Assembly (NCBI RefSeq): GCF_022565915.1
Contig: NZ_JAJOYX010000001.1
Location: 248,001 to 312,000 of the forward strand
Length of the DNA: 64,000 nucleotides
From: Nesterenkonia sp. LB17
Lineage (GTDB): Bacteria; Actinomycetota; Actinomycetes; Actinomycetales; Micrococcaceae
Direction of reading: 5' to 3'
This document shows, piece after piece, positions 8,361 through 16,471 of this stretch. A program made the position numbers and the translations under genes. The first letter of the stretch is position 1. Each line of letters starts with the position of its first letter. The notes under the pieces were generated by a model that was given only the letters and a program-made list of their open reading frames with translations, was not told the DNA's origin and searched no databases.

Positions 8361-8645
8361 TCAACGCGTGTCCGTGTCTGGCGGGCGTCGGCGGATACGG
8401 ATAGGCCCACGTGCGGTCGCGGGGTCGACCGCTGTGCCTCGTTGGGTGATCTCCACGACGCCGGCGGCCTCGAGACGTCGAGCCGCTGCCCGTGCGGCGT
8501 CCATCTGGTCTCGCCAGTCCTCGCCGGCGACTGCGCGCGCAGCCTCGGAGGGGCAGATCGTCGCCGTCTCGGCCCGCTTCGCGAGCAGGTCGAGGATCGC
8601 GTTCTCCATATCGCGGTCTGACGCCGCGGGGCGGGGCTCGTCCAT
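8361..8645 (-). CDS. DUF3253 domain protein
   Basis: About 94 aa, matching the length of DUF3253 proteins. Residues about 14-80 show the DUF3253 pattern: a helical ILDLLAKRAE start, a PSEAARAVAGEDWR segment, then AARRLEAAGVVEITQRG and a final GPIRIRR. This winged-helix-like domain suggests nucleic-acid or protein binding, but no function is established. The ATG at 8645 has GGGAG nine bases upstream. It lies on the same strand as the paa genes, downstream of the paaR terminator and upstream of the paaA promoter, so it may be an unlinked passenger. Confidence 0.7.
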   Translation of the reverse strand: MDEPRPAASDRDMENAILDLLAKRAETATICPSEAARAVAGEDWRDQMDAARAAARRLEAAGVVEITQRGTAVDPATARGPIRIRRRPPDTDTR

Positions 8646-8703
8646 GGCCTCAGTCTCCCGCATCCATGGCGTCTGGGAGATCTGGCGCAGGCGGGCGGCG
8701 AAA

Positions 8704-8739
8704 AGCCCCGTCGATGCTCCGAAAAGCATGGACGGGGCT
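8704..8739 (-). terminator. Rho-independent terminator after paaR
   Basis: A nine-base stem (AGCCCCGTC / GACGGGGCT) contains a second inner stem (ATGCT / AGCAT). On the minus strand it is followed by TTTT. It lies about 105 bases after the paaR stop and would end the paaI-paaK-paaR transcript. Confidence 0.75.
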
Positions 8740-8843
8740 GCGCGCTTCTGTGACTACTGACTCTGGGCAGGCCCCTTGTGACTTGACTCGGCGATCGCCT
8801 CATCGATGGCCGCGCAGGCGGCGGCACTATGTCCTGGTGTGAC

Positions 8844-9464
8844 TCAGGGCCGCTCGGCCGTGCGCAGTCCCCCGAGGATTATCTGCTTCACGGTCTCGGC
8901 CAGGGCCGCGTCCGGGGCGCCGCCGACAGGGCGGTACCAGTCCACGATCGAGTTGATCGTGCCCATGGCCAGACGCGAGGCGGTGCGGGCGTCGATGTCC
9001 TGACGCAGGTCACCGTCGTTCTGGGCCTGCCTGATCAGGTCTGCGATGCGCAGGGTGATCTCGCGGCGCCGCTGCAGCGCCTTGACCTCCATCTCGGAGT
9101 TCCCGCGCAGCCGCAGCAGCAGCGTCACATAGGGCAATGAAGTGGTCAGCACCTTCACCGATTCGCTCAGGATCATCTCCAGCTCGGCCACCGCGGAGGC
9201 GTCCAGCGCCTCAGCCTCGGTGATCACCCGCTCCAGCTCGGCGAGTGATCGGTTCAGCGCGATGTCGAGGATCTCCTCTTTGGAGCTCACGTGGTGGTAG
9301 ATCGCCGACTTGGAGATGCCCAGCTCGCGGGAGAGCGCGCCCATCGAGGTGGCCTCGTAGCCATGGCGGTTGAAGGTCTCGACACAGACGGTGATGAGCC
9401 CCTCGCGGTCATAGCCGGGGCGGCCCCGGCGGGAGGCGGACGCCGTCGTCGAAGTGGGGGTCAT
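8844..9464 (-). CDS. paaR: TetR-family repressor of phenylacetate genes
   Basis: 206 aa with an N-terminal TetR helix-turn-helix (about residues 22-66, containing MGALSRELGISKSAIYHHVSSK) and a helical C-terminal ligand domain. It follows paaK by 21 bases in the paaI-paaK-paaR operon, as PaaR regulators often do in Gram-positive bacteria. The known ligand of such regulators is phenylacetyl-CoA. Two matching palindromes, at 8203 and 11308, are its likely targets, so it would control both paa operons and its own expression. Confidence 0.85.
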   Translation of the reverse strand: MTPTSTTASASRRGRPGYDREGLITVCVETFNRHGYEATSMGALSRELGISKSAIYHHVSSKEEILDIALNRSLAELERVITEAEALDASAVAELEMILSESVKVLTTSLPYVTLLLRLRGNSEMEVKALQRRREITLRIADLIRQAQNDGDLRQDIDARTASRLAMGTINSIVDWYRPVGGAPDAALAETVKQIILGGLRTAERP

Positions 9465-9485
9465 GACTCCACCCTAGTCGGGTGA

Positions 9486-10817
9486 CTATTGGGGCCGCTG
9501 ATCATAGATCCGGCGCAGCTTGCCCGAGGAGCGACCCAGGGACCCTGGCTCCTCCACGCTGATCTTGCAGCTGGAGCCGACCTTGACCTTGATCTGCCGA
9601 GCCAGCACAGCTCCTGCTGTCTCGGCGTCCTCGGCGGAGGTCTCCGCGCGCCGCTCGATGTGCACGGTCATCTCATCCATCTTTCCCGGTCGGGCCAGAC
9701 GCAGCTGGAAGTGCGGGGAGAGCTCCTTGATCTCCAGGGCGATCTCCTCGATCTGGGACGGGAAGAGGTTGACCCCGCGCAGGATGATCATGTCGTCGCT
9801 GCGTCCGGTGATCCGGCCCATCCGTCGGTGCCCGGGACGTTCGGAGCCCGGCAGCAGCCGGGTCAGGTCGTGGGTGCGATAGCGGATCATCGGCAGCGCC
9901 TGCTTTGTCAGCGTGGTGAAGACCAGCTCGCCGTGCTCGCCGGTGCGCAGCACCTCCTCGCTGATCGGATCGATGATCTCCGGGCGGAAATGGTCCTCCC
10001 AGATGGTCGAGCCGTCCTGGCGCTCCACTGATTCACCGGCGACGCCCGGGCCCATCACCTCGGAGAGTCCGTAGATGTCGCAGGCCTTCAACGCGAAGGT
10101 CTGCTCGATCTCGTGGCGCATCCTGTCCGTCCACGGTTCGGCGCCGAGCACGGCGACCTCCAGCGAGGTGTCCTTGGGGTCCACGCCAGCGGCGCGGAAG
10201 GAATCTGCCAGCGCCAACAGGTAGGTCGGAGTGCATAGGATCACCCGGGGCTTGAAGTCCTGGATGAGCTGGACCTGCTTCTCGCTCTGCCCCCCGGACA
10301 TCGGGATCACGGTCGCCTTGAGCTTCTCGATCCCATAGTGGGCGCCCAGGCCGCCGGTGAACAGGCCGTAGCCGTAGGCGTTGTGCACCAGGTCTCCCGG
10401 GCGCACCCCGGAGTAGCGCAGGCAGCGGGCGAGCAGAGTCGCCCAGCTGTCGATGTCCGCATCGGTGTAGCCGACCACCGTCGGGCGCCCGGTGGTGCCG
10501 GAGGAGGCGTGCACCCGGCGGACCTGTTCCATCGGCACGGCGAAGGCCTTGAACGGGTAGGCCGCGCGGAGGAACTCCTTGTCCGTGAAGGGGAACTTGG
10601 CCAGGTCCTCGAGCGTCTGCAGGTCATCGGGGCCGACGCCGTGGGCGTCGTAGAGCTCGCGGTAGGCCGCGACGTTGTCGTAGGCATGGCGCAGGGTCTG
10701 CTGCAGCCGGGTGAGCTGGAGCGCCTCGATCTCCTCGCGGCTCATCAGCTCCTCGGTATCGGGCAGACCGGGGTCGGTTGCGGGGATCGCGGTGATTTCG
10801 GTGTTGAGGATGCTCAT
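9486..10817 (-). CDS. paaK: phenylacetate-CoA ligase PaaK
   Basis: AMP-forming ligase of 443 aa that converts phenylacetate, ATP and CoA to phenylacetyl-CoA, the first step of the pathway. The P-loop-like SSGTTGRPTVVGYT is near residue 106, the adenylate-binding segment YGLSEVMGPGVAGE is in the middle, and the C-terminal domain contains GRITGRSDDMIILRGVNLFPSQIE. These are standard PaaK features. It begins four bases after paaI and ends 21 bases before paaR. Confidence 0.96.
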   Translation of the reverse strand: MSILNTEITAIPATDPGLPDTEELMSREEIEALQLTRLQQTLRHAYDNVAAYRELYDAHGVGPDDLQTLEDLAKFPFTDKEFLRAAYPFKAFAVPMEQVRRVHASSGTTGRPTVVGYTDADIDSWATLLARCLRYSGVRPGDLVHNAYGYGLFTGGLGAHYGIEKLKATVIPMSGGQSEKQVQLIQDFKPRVILCTPTYLLALADSFRAAGVDPKDTSLEVAVLGAEPWTDRMRHEIEQTFALKACDIYGLSEVMGPGVAGESVERQDGSTIWEDHFRPEIIDPISEEVLRTGEHGELVFTTLTKQALPMIRYRTHDLTRLLPGSERPGHRRMGRITGRSDDMIILRGVNLFPSQIEEIALEIKELSPHFQLRLARPGKMDEMTVHIERRAETSAEDAETAGAVLARQIKVKVGSSCKISVEEPGSLGRSSGKLRRIYDQRPQ

Positions 10818-10821
10818 CGGG

Positions 10822-11283
10822 TCACTTCTTTCCGGGGGAGGCGATGGTGCGCGAGCGGCCGCGGAACACGCCGAGGAGGTCTTCTCCCCGGGTGATGGTC
10901 ACGTCGTAGACGCCGCTGCGTCCTGTGTTGGCCACTCCGATCGCCTCGGCGATGATCGTCTCGCCGAGCAGAGCTGGTTTCAAGAAGTTGATGTCGACGC
11001 CGGAGGCCACGGTGATGGTGCCCTCATCGAGGCTCGGGTGGTTGCAGGCCATGGCGAAGCAGGTGTCGGCCAGGGCGAAGAGCATTCCCCCGTGGGCGAT
11101 GTCGAAGCCGTTGGTCATGTCTTCGCGGATCACCATGCTGATCCGAGCGTGGCCTGGGTCAGCTGTGAGGACCACGATGCCGAGAGCCTCGGAGGCTCGA
11201 TCGTTGTCCAGCATCCGATGTCGAGGGCGACCTGCGGTGCTCGAGTTCAGGCCCTCGGGGGCGAGTTGGGTGGACTCAGTCAT
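10822..11283 (-). CDS. paaI: hydroxyphenylacetyl-CoA thioesterase PaaI
   Basis: Hotdog-fold thioesterase of 153 aa. The active-site region NGFDIAHGGMLFALADTCFAMACN (with the HGG motif and acidic residue) is typical of PaaI. It releases CoA from dead-end hydroxylated phenylacetyl-CoA products and prevents CoA trapping. First gene of the paaI-paaK-paaR operon; the ATG is preceded by GAGGAG, and a promoter with an embedded PaaR-type operator lies directly upstream. Confidence 0.92.
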   Translation of the reverse strand: MTESTQLAPEGLNSSTAGRPRHRMLDNDRASEALGIVVLTADPGHARISMVIREDMTNGFDIAHGGMLFALADTCFAMACNHPSLDEGTITVASGVDINFLKPALLGETIIAEAIGVANTGRSGVYDVTITRGEDLLGVFRGRSRTIASPGKK

Positions 11284-11307
11284 CGGTGCTCCTCATCGCA
11301 TTTCCAG

Positions 11308-11321
11308 ACCGATTGGTCGGT
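11308..11321. promoter_or_regulatory. PaaR-type operator of the paaI operon
   Basis: The sequence ACCGATTGGTCGGT has perfect five-base arms, ACCGA and TCGGT, and matches the site in front of paaA. On the minus strand a TTGACT box (11328-11323) lies directly upstream, so the operator fills the -35/-10 spacer. It is about 25 bases from the paaI start. Confidence 0.75.
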
Positions 11322-11448
11322 AAGTCAACTGAAGCACCGGAACGGATGTGATGTCAAGCACAGCTCGGGTCGGTCCACCTGTTGGCCCGGCATGGGCGAT
11401 GGAGGGTACCCGGTGACCGGGTGCGGCTCGACGCCCGCCCGGGGTTCG

Positions 11449-12489
11449 CTACTCGCGCAGCGCGGCGGTGTAGCCCGAACGGAAATCGGGATGCAGCAGC
11501 TCGCCGAGCAGGCGGTGCAGCAGCGACCCGTCCAGCGCCTTGCCATGGCCCGCGCCGAGCAGCGCTGAGTCGAACAGGTCCTCCCCCGACGGGCTGGAAT
11601 CGGTCAGGACGGAGCCAGACGGGGAGTCCGCGTGATGGCGGACCGGCGAGTTCAGCGGCATCGAATCCAGCACCTGGGGATCGAGCCTCGGATCGCTCCA
11701 CGGGCGGGGGAGCTCGAGCTGGTCAGCCATCCAGTTGTGCACCGCGCCCAGGGGCACCGGGAGCTTGTCCACGCCCAGCACCAGTTCCGGCGGGGCCGCG
11801 GAGGTCAACAGCTCGACGGCGGCCCGCGCGGCGTCGTCGGAATGGATCCGATTTGAGATTCTCCAGGCCTCATGGGCGTCCTGATCTGCGGCTTCACCCA
11901 CGGAACCGGAGCGCAGCTGTTTGATGAGCCGATCTCGGCCCGGACCATAGATGCCGGAGAGTCGCAGGATCCCGCTGCGCGAGCGGGCCGAGGACTCAGC
12001 GCCGGCGTCCCGCCACTTCTGCAGAAGCTGCTCGGTGCGGGCAAGGATCTCACCCGTCGGGCCGGCGGGGGTCAGCGGCGCAGATTCGTCCAGTCGCCCC
12101 GAGGCGTCGCCGAGGACCGAGGTGGAGGACACCAGCAGCACCTGCACAGTCTCGGCGAGGTTTGCCTGCGTGATGCGGTCCAGCACCGTTTCGAGCCCGC
12201 GCAGGTAGACCTGCTCATAGCGCTGCGGATCGCGGCTGCCGGCGGCGGGCGAGAAGACCACCGCCGTGGTGTCGGCCGGCGGGGCCGGGACCGTGGATTC
12301 CTCGGTGAGGTCCACGGCCGTGCCGTCGAAGGAGGCGGGCAGACGCTCCGGGCTGCGGCGCCATCCCGAGACGTTCCAGCCCTGGTCCAGAAGTCGATGG
12401 CCGATCCGCGTGCCGACGTCGCCGCAGCCCAGCAGCACGGCGCGCGGGGTGGGTGAGTCGGCGGGGAGCGGGGCGGCGGAGGCAGTCAT
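11449..12489 (-). CDS. NAD-dependent epimerase/dehydratase-family protein (YeeZ-like)
   Basis: Extended short-chain dehydrogenase-like protein, 346 aa. An N-terminal Rossmann motif GCGDVGTRIG (residues about 21-30) binds the nucleotide. A VSSTSVLGD strand and the RLSGIYGPGRDRLI segment are typical of the family; the canonical YxxxK pair is not obvious. Substrate unknown; similar proteins are annotated only as nucleoside-diphosphate-sugar epimerases. The C-terminal region is Ser/Pro-rich. It stands alone, upstream of the paa cluster on the same strand with a 120-base gap. Confidence 0.75.
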   Translation of the reverse strand: MTASAAPLPADSPTPRAVLLGCGDVGTRIGHRLLDQGWNVSGWRRSPERLPASFDGTAVDLTEESTVPAPPADTTAVVFSPAAGSRDPQRYEQVYLRGLETVLDRITQANLAETVQVLLVSSTSVLGDASGRLDESAPLTPAGPTGEILARTEQLLQKWRDAGAESSARSRSGILRLSGIYGPGRDRLIKQLRSGSVGEAADQDAHEAWRISNRIHSDDAARAAVELLTSAAPPELVLGVDKLPVPLGAVHNWMADQLELPRPWSDPRLDPQVLDSMPLNSPVRHHADSPSGSVLTDSSPSGEDLFDSALLGAGHGKALDGSLLHRLLGELLHPDFRSGYTAALRE

Positions 12490-12574
12490 GGTCCGAGCCT
12501 AGCGATTTCCCGCAGGATGCGGTGATCGACGCGGGCCACAAGTCTCGATGTCAGTGAGCACCTGCGCGGGACGC

Positions 12575-12616
12575 AGAAGAACCCCTGTCCGGATCTCTCC
12601 CGACGGGGGTTCTTCT
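12575..12616 (-). terminator. terminator after tRNA-Ser
   Basis: An 11-base inverted repeat (AGAAGAACCCC / GGGGTTCTTCT) starts 6 bases past the encoded CCA of the minus-strand tRNA-Ser. Its 3' arm is T-rich, so a separate long T-run is not needed. Confidence 0.75.
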
Positions 12617-12621
12617 CACAA

Positions 12622-12713
12622 TGGCGGAGGCGGGGGGATTTGAACCCCCGGTCCGCTTTGAGGCGGACACTTCATTAGCAGTGAAGCCCATTCGGCCGCT
12701 CTGGCACGCCTCC
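12622..12713 (-). tRNA. tRNA-Ser (anticodon GCT), CCA encoded
   Basis: Class II tRNA with a long variable arm. The seven-base acceptor stem GGAGGCG (12713-12707) pairs with CGCCTCC (12632-12626). The anticodon stem CTTCA/TGAAG encloses the loop CTGCTAA with anticodon GCT, which reads AGC and AGU. The T-arm GGGGGTTCAAATCCCCC is canonical. A CCA tail is encoded at 12624-12622 after discriminator G. A strong terminator follows. Confidence 0.97.
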
Positions 12714-12852
12714 TGTGCCCACGAATTCGGCGAACCGTTCTCATGCGCCCGTCTAGACTAGCGGTTCGGCTGGGAAACTGACAAAGCGTGCGCTCGCAGT
12801 ACTCTGGACGGGACGAGACAGCCGAGGAATGCACCAGGAGAACACGCCACCC

Positions 12853-14898
12853 ATGCCCCGCCAGACCGAGGAACGCAGAGTCGCGCTGATCGGTGCCGGG
12901 CCCCGCGGCACCTCCTTCCTGGAACGGCTGCTGGCGGCGGTGGAGCGCGGCACGCCCGACGCCCAGGCATCCCGGTTGCGCGTCCTGGTCATAGACCCCG
13001 CCCCACACGGGCCCGGCCGGGTCTGGAACCCGCAGCAGTCCCCGTTGTACCTGATGAACACCCCCGCCAGCTTCCCCACCGCAGCGCCCGTCGGCGCGAC
13101 TCAGGCCCAGCTGGCCTCGTCGTCGGTCTCCCGCTCCTTCGCCCAGTGGCGGCACGAGCATGAGGCCGAGGAGACCGCCACCTCGGTGCGCGCCGACGGC
13201 TTCGAGCCGCCCGTCTTGAAGGGGATCGACCATGGCGGGACCGACACCGACTACCCCACCCGCGCCGCCTACGGGCAGTACCTCACCTGGCTGCACACCG
13301 AGGTCTGCGCGGCACTTGCGCGCCATCCCGGGATCAGCGTCGAGCACATCTCCGCGGAGGTCGCCGAGCTGCGCCGCGCCGACTCCGGGTATGAGCTGAG
13401 GCTGCGCCCCGACGACGACGACGCCGACCCGCCCCGGGATGATCGGCTCCGCGCCGACCAGGTGGTGCTGGCGCTGGGTCACATACCTGCCGGGCTGAAC
13501 GAGTCCGGTGAACACTTCACCGAGGTGGCCGAGCAGCTCGGGCTGCACTACCAGCCGCCGGCGATCCCCACCGAGGTGGACTACTACTCGCTGCCCGCCG
13601 GGGAGAACGTGCTGGTCCGCGGGATGGGGCTGAACTTCTTCGACCTGATGATCCAGGCCAGCGTGGGCCGCGGCGGAGTGTTCCACGAACACGCCGACCA
13701 CCCCGCCGGGCAGCGCCTGGAATACCTCGCCACCGGGGACGAGCCGCACCTGGTGGCCGGGTCCCGGCGCGGCACCCCGTATCGAGCCAAGTCCACCGCG
13801 CTCACCGAGGCGCCCGGGTTCGCGCCCGTCGGCATCACGCTGCACCACCTCAGCCCCGAGGCGGTGGCCGAGGCCGAACGGCGCCACGACCTGCTCGACT
13901 TCTCAGCCCACCTCTGGCCGCTGATCCAGCGCGACGTGCTGCGCACCTATTACCGGACCCTGGTGGAGCTCGCCCCGGAGCTCTTCCGCGCCGGTTTCGA
14001 AGCCGCGCTTCAGGAGCTGCTCGCGGACACCCACCTGGGCGAGGCGGTGCTGCAGACCCGTGGTCAGCGGCTGCTGCGCGAGCTCGCCCCGGATGTCCTC
14101 TGGTTCGACATCCGCTCGCTGGGCAGGCCCTTCGGCGGGCTGACCTTCGAGTCCGCCGAGCAGTACCAGCAGCACATGAGCGCCTACCTCGAGGATGACG
14201 CGGCCACCTCCGCCGCCGGAGCGCGCAGCCCGGTGAAGATGGCCATCGGTGCGCTGCACCTGGCCCGGATGGAGGTCAAGGCGCTGATCAGCCAGGGCCG
14301 GGTCTCCCAGTCCAGCCAGATCAGCGAGATCGAGGGCTGGTTCGAGTCCCTGGTGGAGGGCCTGGCCAGCGGCCCGCCGCTGCAGCGGATCGAGGAGCTC
14401 GCCGCCCTGACCCGCGCCGGGGTGGTGGAGTTCCTGGGACCCGACCCGATCTTCGACGTGGACCGCGAGACCGGCTTCTACACCGCCGAATCCCCGGCCG
14501 TGGCCGCGCCGGCGTACCAGGCGCGCTGGCTGCTTGAGGCGATGATGCCCGCCAATCGGATCCAGCTCTCGCGCTCGCCCCTGGTGGCGGGACTGCTGCG
14601 CAGCGGCCTCGCCCGGCCGCGCGAACTCGTGGACGCCTCCGGGGCGCCGCGGGCGGGCAAGGGCTTCGACGTCACGCGACTTCCACATCGGCTGATCCCG
14701 GCGGACCGCGCCGAGCCGGAAGAGATCTACGTGCTGGGCCTGCAGCTCAGCTCGGTCCAATGGGGCACCGCCATCGCCGCGGAGGCCGGCGGAGATGGCG
14801 ATTCCTCCGCGCGATCCCTCGCCGACGCCGACGCCGCGGCCCGCGCGGTCCTTTTCGGTCCGGGCGGCGCGGCTACAGGATCGCCCGCCCAGGATTGA
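12853..14898 (+). CDS. FAD/NAD(P)-binding protein (NAD_binding_9-like)
   Basis: 681 aa with an N-terminal dinucleotide-binding motif, RVALIGAGPRGTSFLERLLA (about residues 8-27), and a second nucleotide-binding-like region around GENVLVRGMGLNFFDLM. This matches a family of large actinobacterial FAD-NAD(P)-binding proteins whose reaction is unknown; some relatives resemble amino-acid or siderophore N-hydroxylases. The ATG at 12853 has AGGAG 12 bases upstream; ATG 12829 is an in-frame alternative. The 3' end overlaps the convergent FAD-linked oxidase gene by 26 bases. Confidence 0.75.
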   Translation: MPRQTEERRVALIGAGPRGTSFLERLLAAVERGTPDAQASRLRVLVIDPAPHGPGRVWNPQQSPLYLMNTPASFPTAAPVGATQAQLASSSVSRSFAQWRHEHEAEETATSVRADGFEPPVLKGIDHGGTDTDYPTRAAYGQYLTWLHTEVCAALARHPGISVEHISAEVAELRRADSGYELRLRPDDDDADPPRDDRLRADQVVLALGHIPAGLNESGEHFTEVAEQLGLHYQPPAIPTEVDYYSLPAGENVLVRGMGLNFFDLMIQASVGRGGVFHEHADHPAGQRLEYLATGDEPHLVAGSRRGTPYRAKSTALTEAPGFAPVGITLHHLSPEAVAEAERRHDLLDFSAHLWPLIQRDVLRTYYRTLVELAPELFRAGFEAALQELLADTHLGEAVLQTRGQRLLRELAPDVLWFDIRSLGRPFGGLTFESAEQYQQHMSAYLEDDAATSAAGARSPVKMAIGALHLARMEVKALISQGRVSQSSQISEIEGWFESLVEGLASGPPLQRIEELAALTRAGVVEFLGPDPIFDVDRETGFYTAESPAVAAPAYQARWLLEAMMPANRIQLSRSPLVAGLLRSGLARPRELVDASGAPRAGKGFDVTRLPHRLIPADRAEPEEIYVLGLQLSSVQWGTAIAAEAGGDGDSSARSLADADAAARAVLFGPGGAATGSPAQD

Positions 14899-16378
14899 GC
14901 CGGCGCTCCGGATCGAACACGTCCTTGATCCGGCGCTGCAGCGCGATCACCTCGGCGGACTGCTCCCAGTCCAGCCAGCGCAGCTTATAGGTGCCGATCC
15001 CGTGCTCCCCGGTGATGGTCCCGCCCATCTCCAGTGCCAGCCGGACCGAACCGTCCAGGGCAGCATGCAGCCGCGAGACGGCCGAGGTCGGGAGGCCGCC
15101 CTCGGTGGCGTCGATCGTCACGGGGGCGGCCTCGGGCTGTGCGGGGGAGGCCGCGTCGTCGTCGGGTCTTGTCTCGGTGCCGGTGCCGGTGCCGGTGCCG
15201 GTGTCGGTGCCGAGCTCTGAGCTGGGGACGCTGAAGGTGGGGTGCAGGTTGCCGTCCCCGGCGTGCGCGACCACCTTGAGCTGGACCTGGTGCTCCTCGG
15301 CGAGGTCTTCGATGGCGCGGATGTAGTCCACCAGCCGCGACCGCGGGACCGCGACGTCTTCGCCCACGCGCACCTCGTTGACGATTCCGTCGCCGCGGGC
15401 GTGCCGGCGCAGCTCGATCAGCCGCTCGGACTCGGTGGAGCCGGGGTCGCTGACCAGGGCGCCGAGTGCTCGCAGCACCTCACGGATGATCTCGGCCTCG
15501 ATGGCAGCACCGTGGCCGTCGGTCTGGATCAGCAGCAGCGTGTCTCCGCGCTGGGCCAGGTCCGAGCCCTGCGCCTCATCCAGGGCGAGCATGGTGCGGC
15601 GATCCAGCAGCTCCGTGATCGCCGGCTGCACCCGGGCCCTGCCGATGTCCAGGACCCCTTGGGCGGCGGTGGTCAGCTCGTCGAAGAACGCGGCGATGGT
15701 CTCGGTGTGCGCACTCAGGTGGCGCAGCCGCACGGTGACCCCGACGACGATGCCGAGGGTCCCCTCGGAGCCGACGAACAGGCTGGTCAGGTCATAGCCG
15801 GCGACGCCCTTGAAGGTGGCCTGTCCGGTGTGGATCAGCGTGCCGTCGGCGAGCACCACGTCCAGGGCAAGCACCGAATCGCGGGTCACCCCGTACTTCG
15901 CACAGCGCAGCCCGCCGGCGTTGGTGGCGACATTGCCGCCGATGGTGGAGGTGCGGTAGCTCGCCGGATCCGGGGCGTACATCAGCCCGTGTTCTGCGGC
16001 GGCGGCGTTGAGGTCGGCGTTGATCACGCCCGGTTCGACGACGGCGACCTCATCCTCGGGTCGCATCGCCAGGATCTGGTTCATCCGGGTCAGGTTCAGC
16101 ACCACCGAACCCTCGGTGGAGTTCGCCCCGCCGGAGACGGAAGTCCCAGCCCCGCGGGTGATCAGCGCGAAGCCATGCTCGCAGGAGAGTCGCACCAGCA
16201 GTTGGACGTCCTGCGTCGATTCAGCAAAGACCACGGCGAGCGGCGGGTGCACCTGCCAATGCTCCAGCGGCCCCTGGTCGACCGCGTGGGCGTCGAGCTC
16301 CGCGGCGTCGGTGGTCAAGGTGCCCGGCGTGAAGGCGCTGCGCAGGGCTGTCAGGACGTCATTGTCGGAGGCACTCAT
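14873..16378 (-). CDS. FAD-linked oxidase, glycolate oxidase GlcD / D-lactate dehydrogenase type
   Basis: VAO-family flavoprotein, about 501 aa. The N-terminal FAD domain (about residues 35-215) contains the pyrophosphate-binding segment ITRGAGTSVSGG. The C-terminal FAD-oxidase domain has VVAHAGDGNLHP and ends with GGTITGEHGIGTYK, which carries the conserved His. It should oxidise a 2-hydroxy acid such as D-lactate or glycolate. An unusual low-complexity insertion of about 45 residues, starting with alternating Gly-Thr and then acidic and Ala/Pro-rich, interrupts the C-terminal domain just after GDGNLHP. The start MSASDN at 16378 is chosen over an upstream in-frame ATG; its Shine-Dalgarno is weak. 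Confidence 0.85.
   Translation of the reverse strand: MSASDNDVLTALRSAFTPGTLTTDAAELDAHAVDQGPLEHWQVHPPLAVVFAESTQDVQLLVRLSCEHGFALITRGAGTSVSGGANSTEGSVVLNLTRMNQILAMRPEDEVAVVEPGVINADLNAAAAEHGLMYAPDPASYRTSTIGGNVATNAGGLRCAKYGVTRDSVLALDVVLADGTLIHTGQATFKGVAGYDLTSLFVGSEGTLGIVVGVTVRLRHLSAHTETIAAFFDELTTAAQGVLDIGRARVQPAITELLDRRTMLALDEAQGSDLAQRGDTLLLIQTDGHGAAIEAEIIREVLRALGALVSDPGSTESERLIELRRHARGDGIVNEVRVGEDVAVPRSRLVDYIRAIEDLAEEHQVQLKVVAHAGDGNLHPTFSVPSSELGTDTGTGTGTGTETRPDDDAASPAQPEAAPVTIDATEGGLPTSAVSRLHAALDGSVRLALEMGGTITGEHGIGTYKLRWLDWEQSAEVIALQRRIKDVFDPERRLNPGRAIL
15175..15210. repeat. 6-bp tandem repeat inside the FAD-linked oxidase gene
   Basis: Six units of CGGTGC (one is CGGTGT) lie head to tail and encode alternating Gly-Thr on the minus strand. 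The period is two codons, so gain or loss of units keeps the frame and only lengthens or shortens a linker. Confidence 0.9.
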
Positions 16379-16391
16379 GAAAGGTGAGTCT

Positions 16392-16407
16392 AGGTCAGGG
16401 TTGACCT
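16392..16407. promoter_or_regulatory. inverted repeat, candidate operator for the FAD-linked oxidase
   Basis: AGGTCA and TGACCT form a perfect inverted repeat separated by four bases (GGGT). It lies 14 bases upstream of the oxidase start codon, within the 93-base divergent gap shared with the amide hydrolase gene. The position suits a transcription-factor site; no regulator gene lies next to it. Confidence 0.45.
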
Positions 16408-16471
16408 CCGGATATGGCCTCCGACACACTGAGGCCCAGTTGGAGCCCAGGTTCGGTGAGAGGCCAGTCTG

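Noticed and set aside
8269-8760. 163-codon open frame on the plus strand opposite the DUF3253 gene
   Set aside because: Its translation is Arg/Ser/Ala-rich without a family pattern, it runs across the paaR terminator, and the minus-strand frame encodes a recognisable domain.
12616-13887. 423-codon minus-strand frame covering tRNA-Ser
   Set aside because: It reads through the tRNA and antisense to the FAD/NAD(P)-binding gene and has no recognisable domain.
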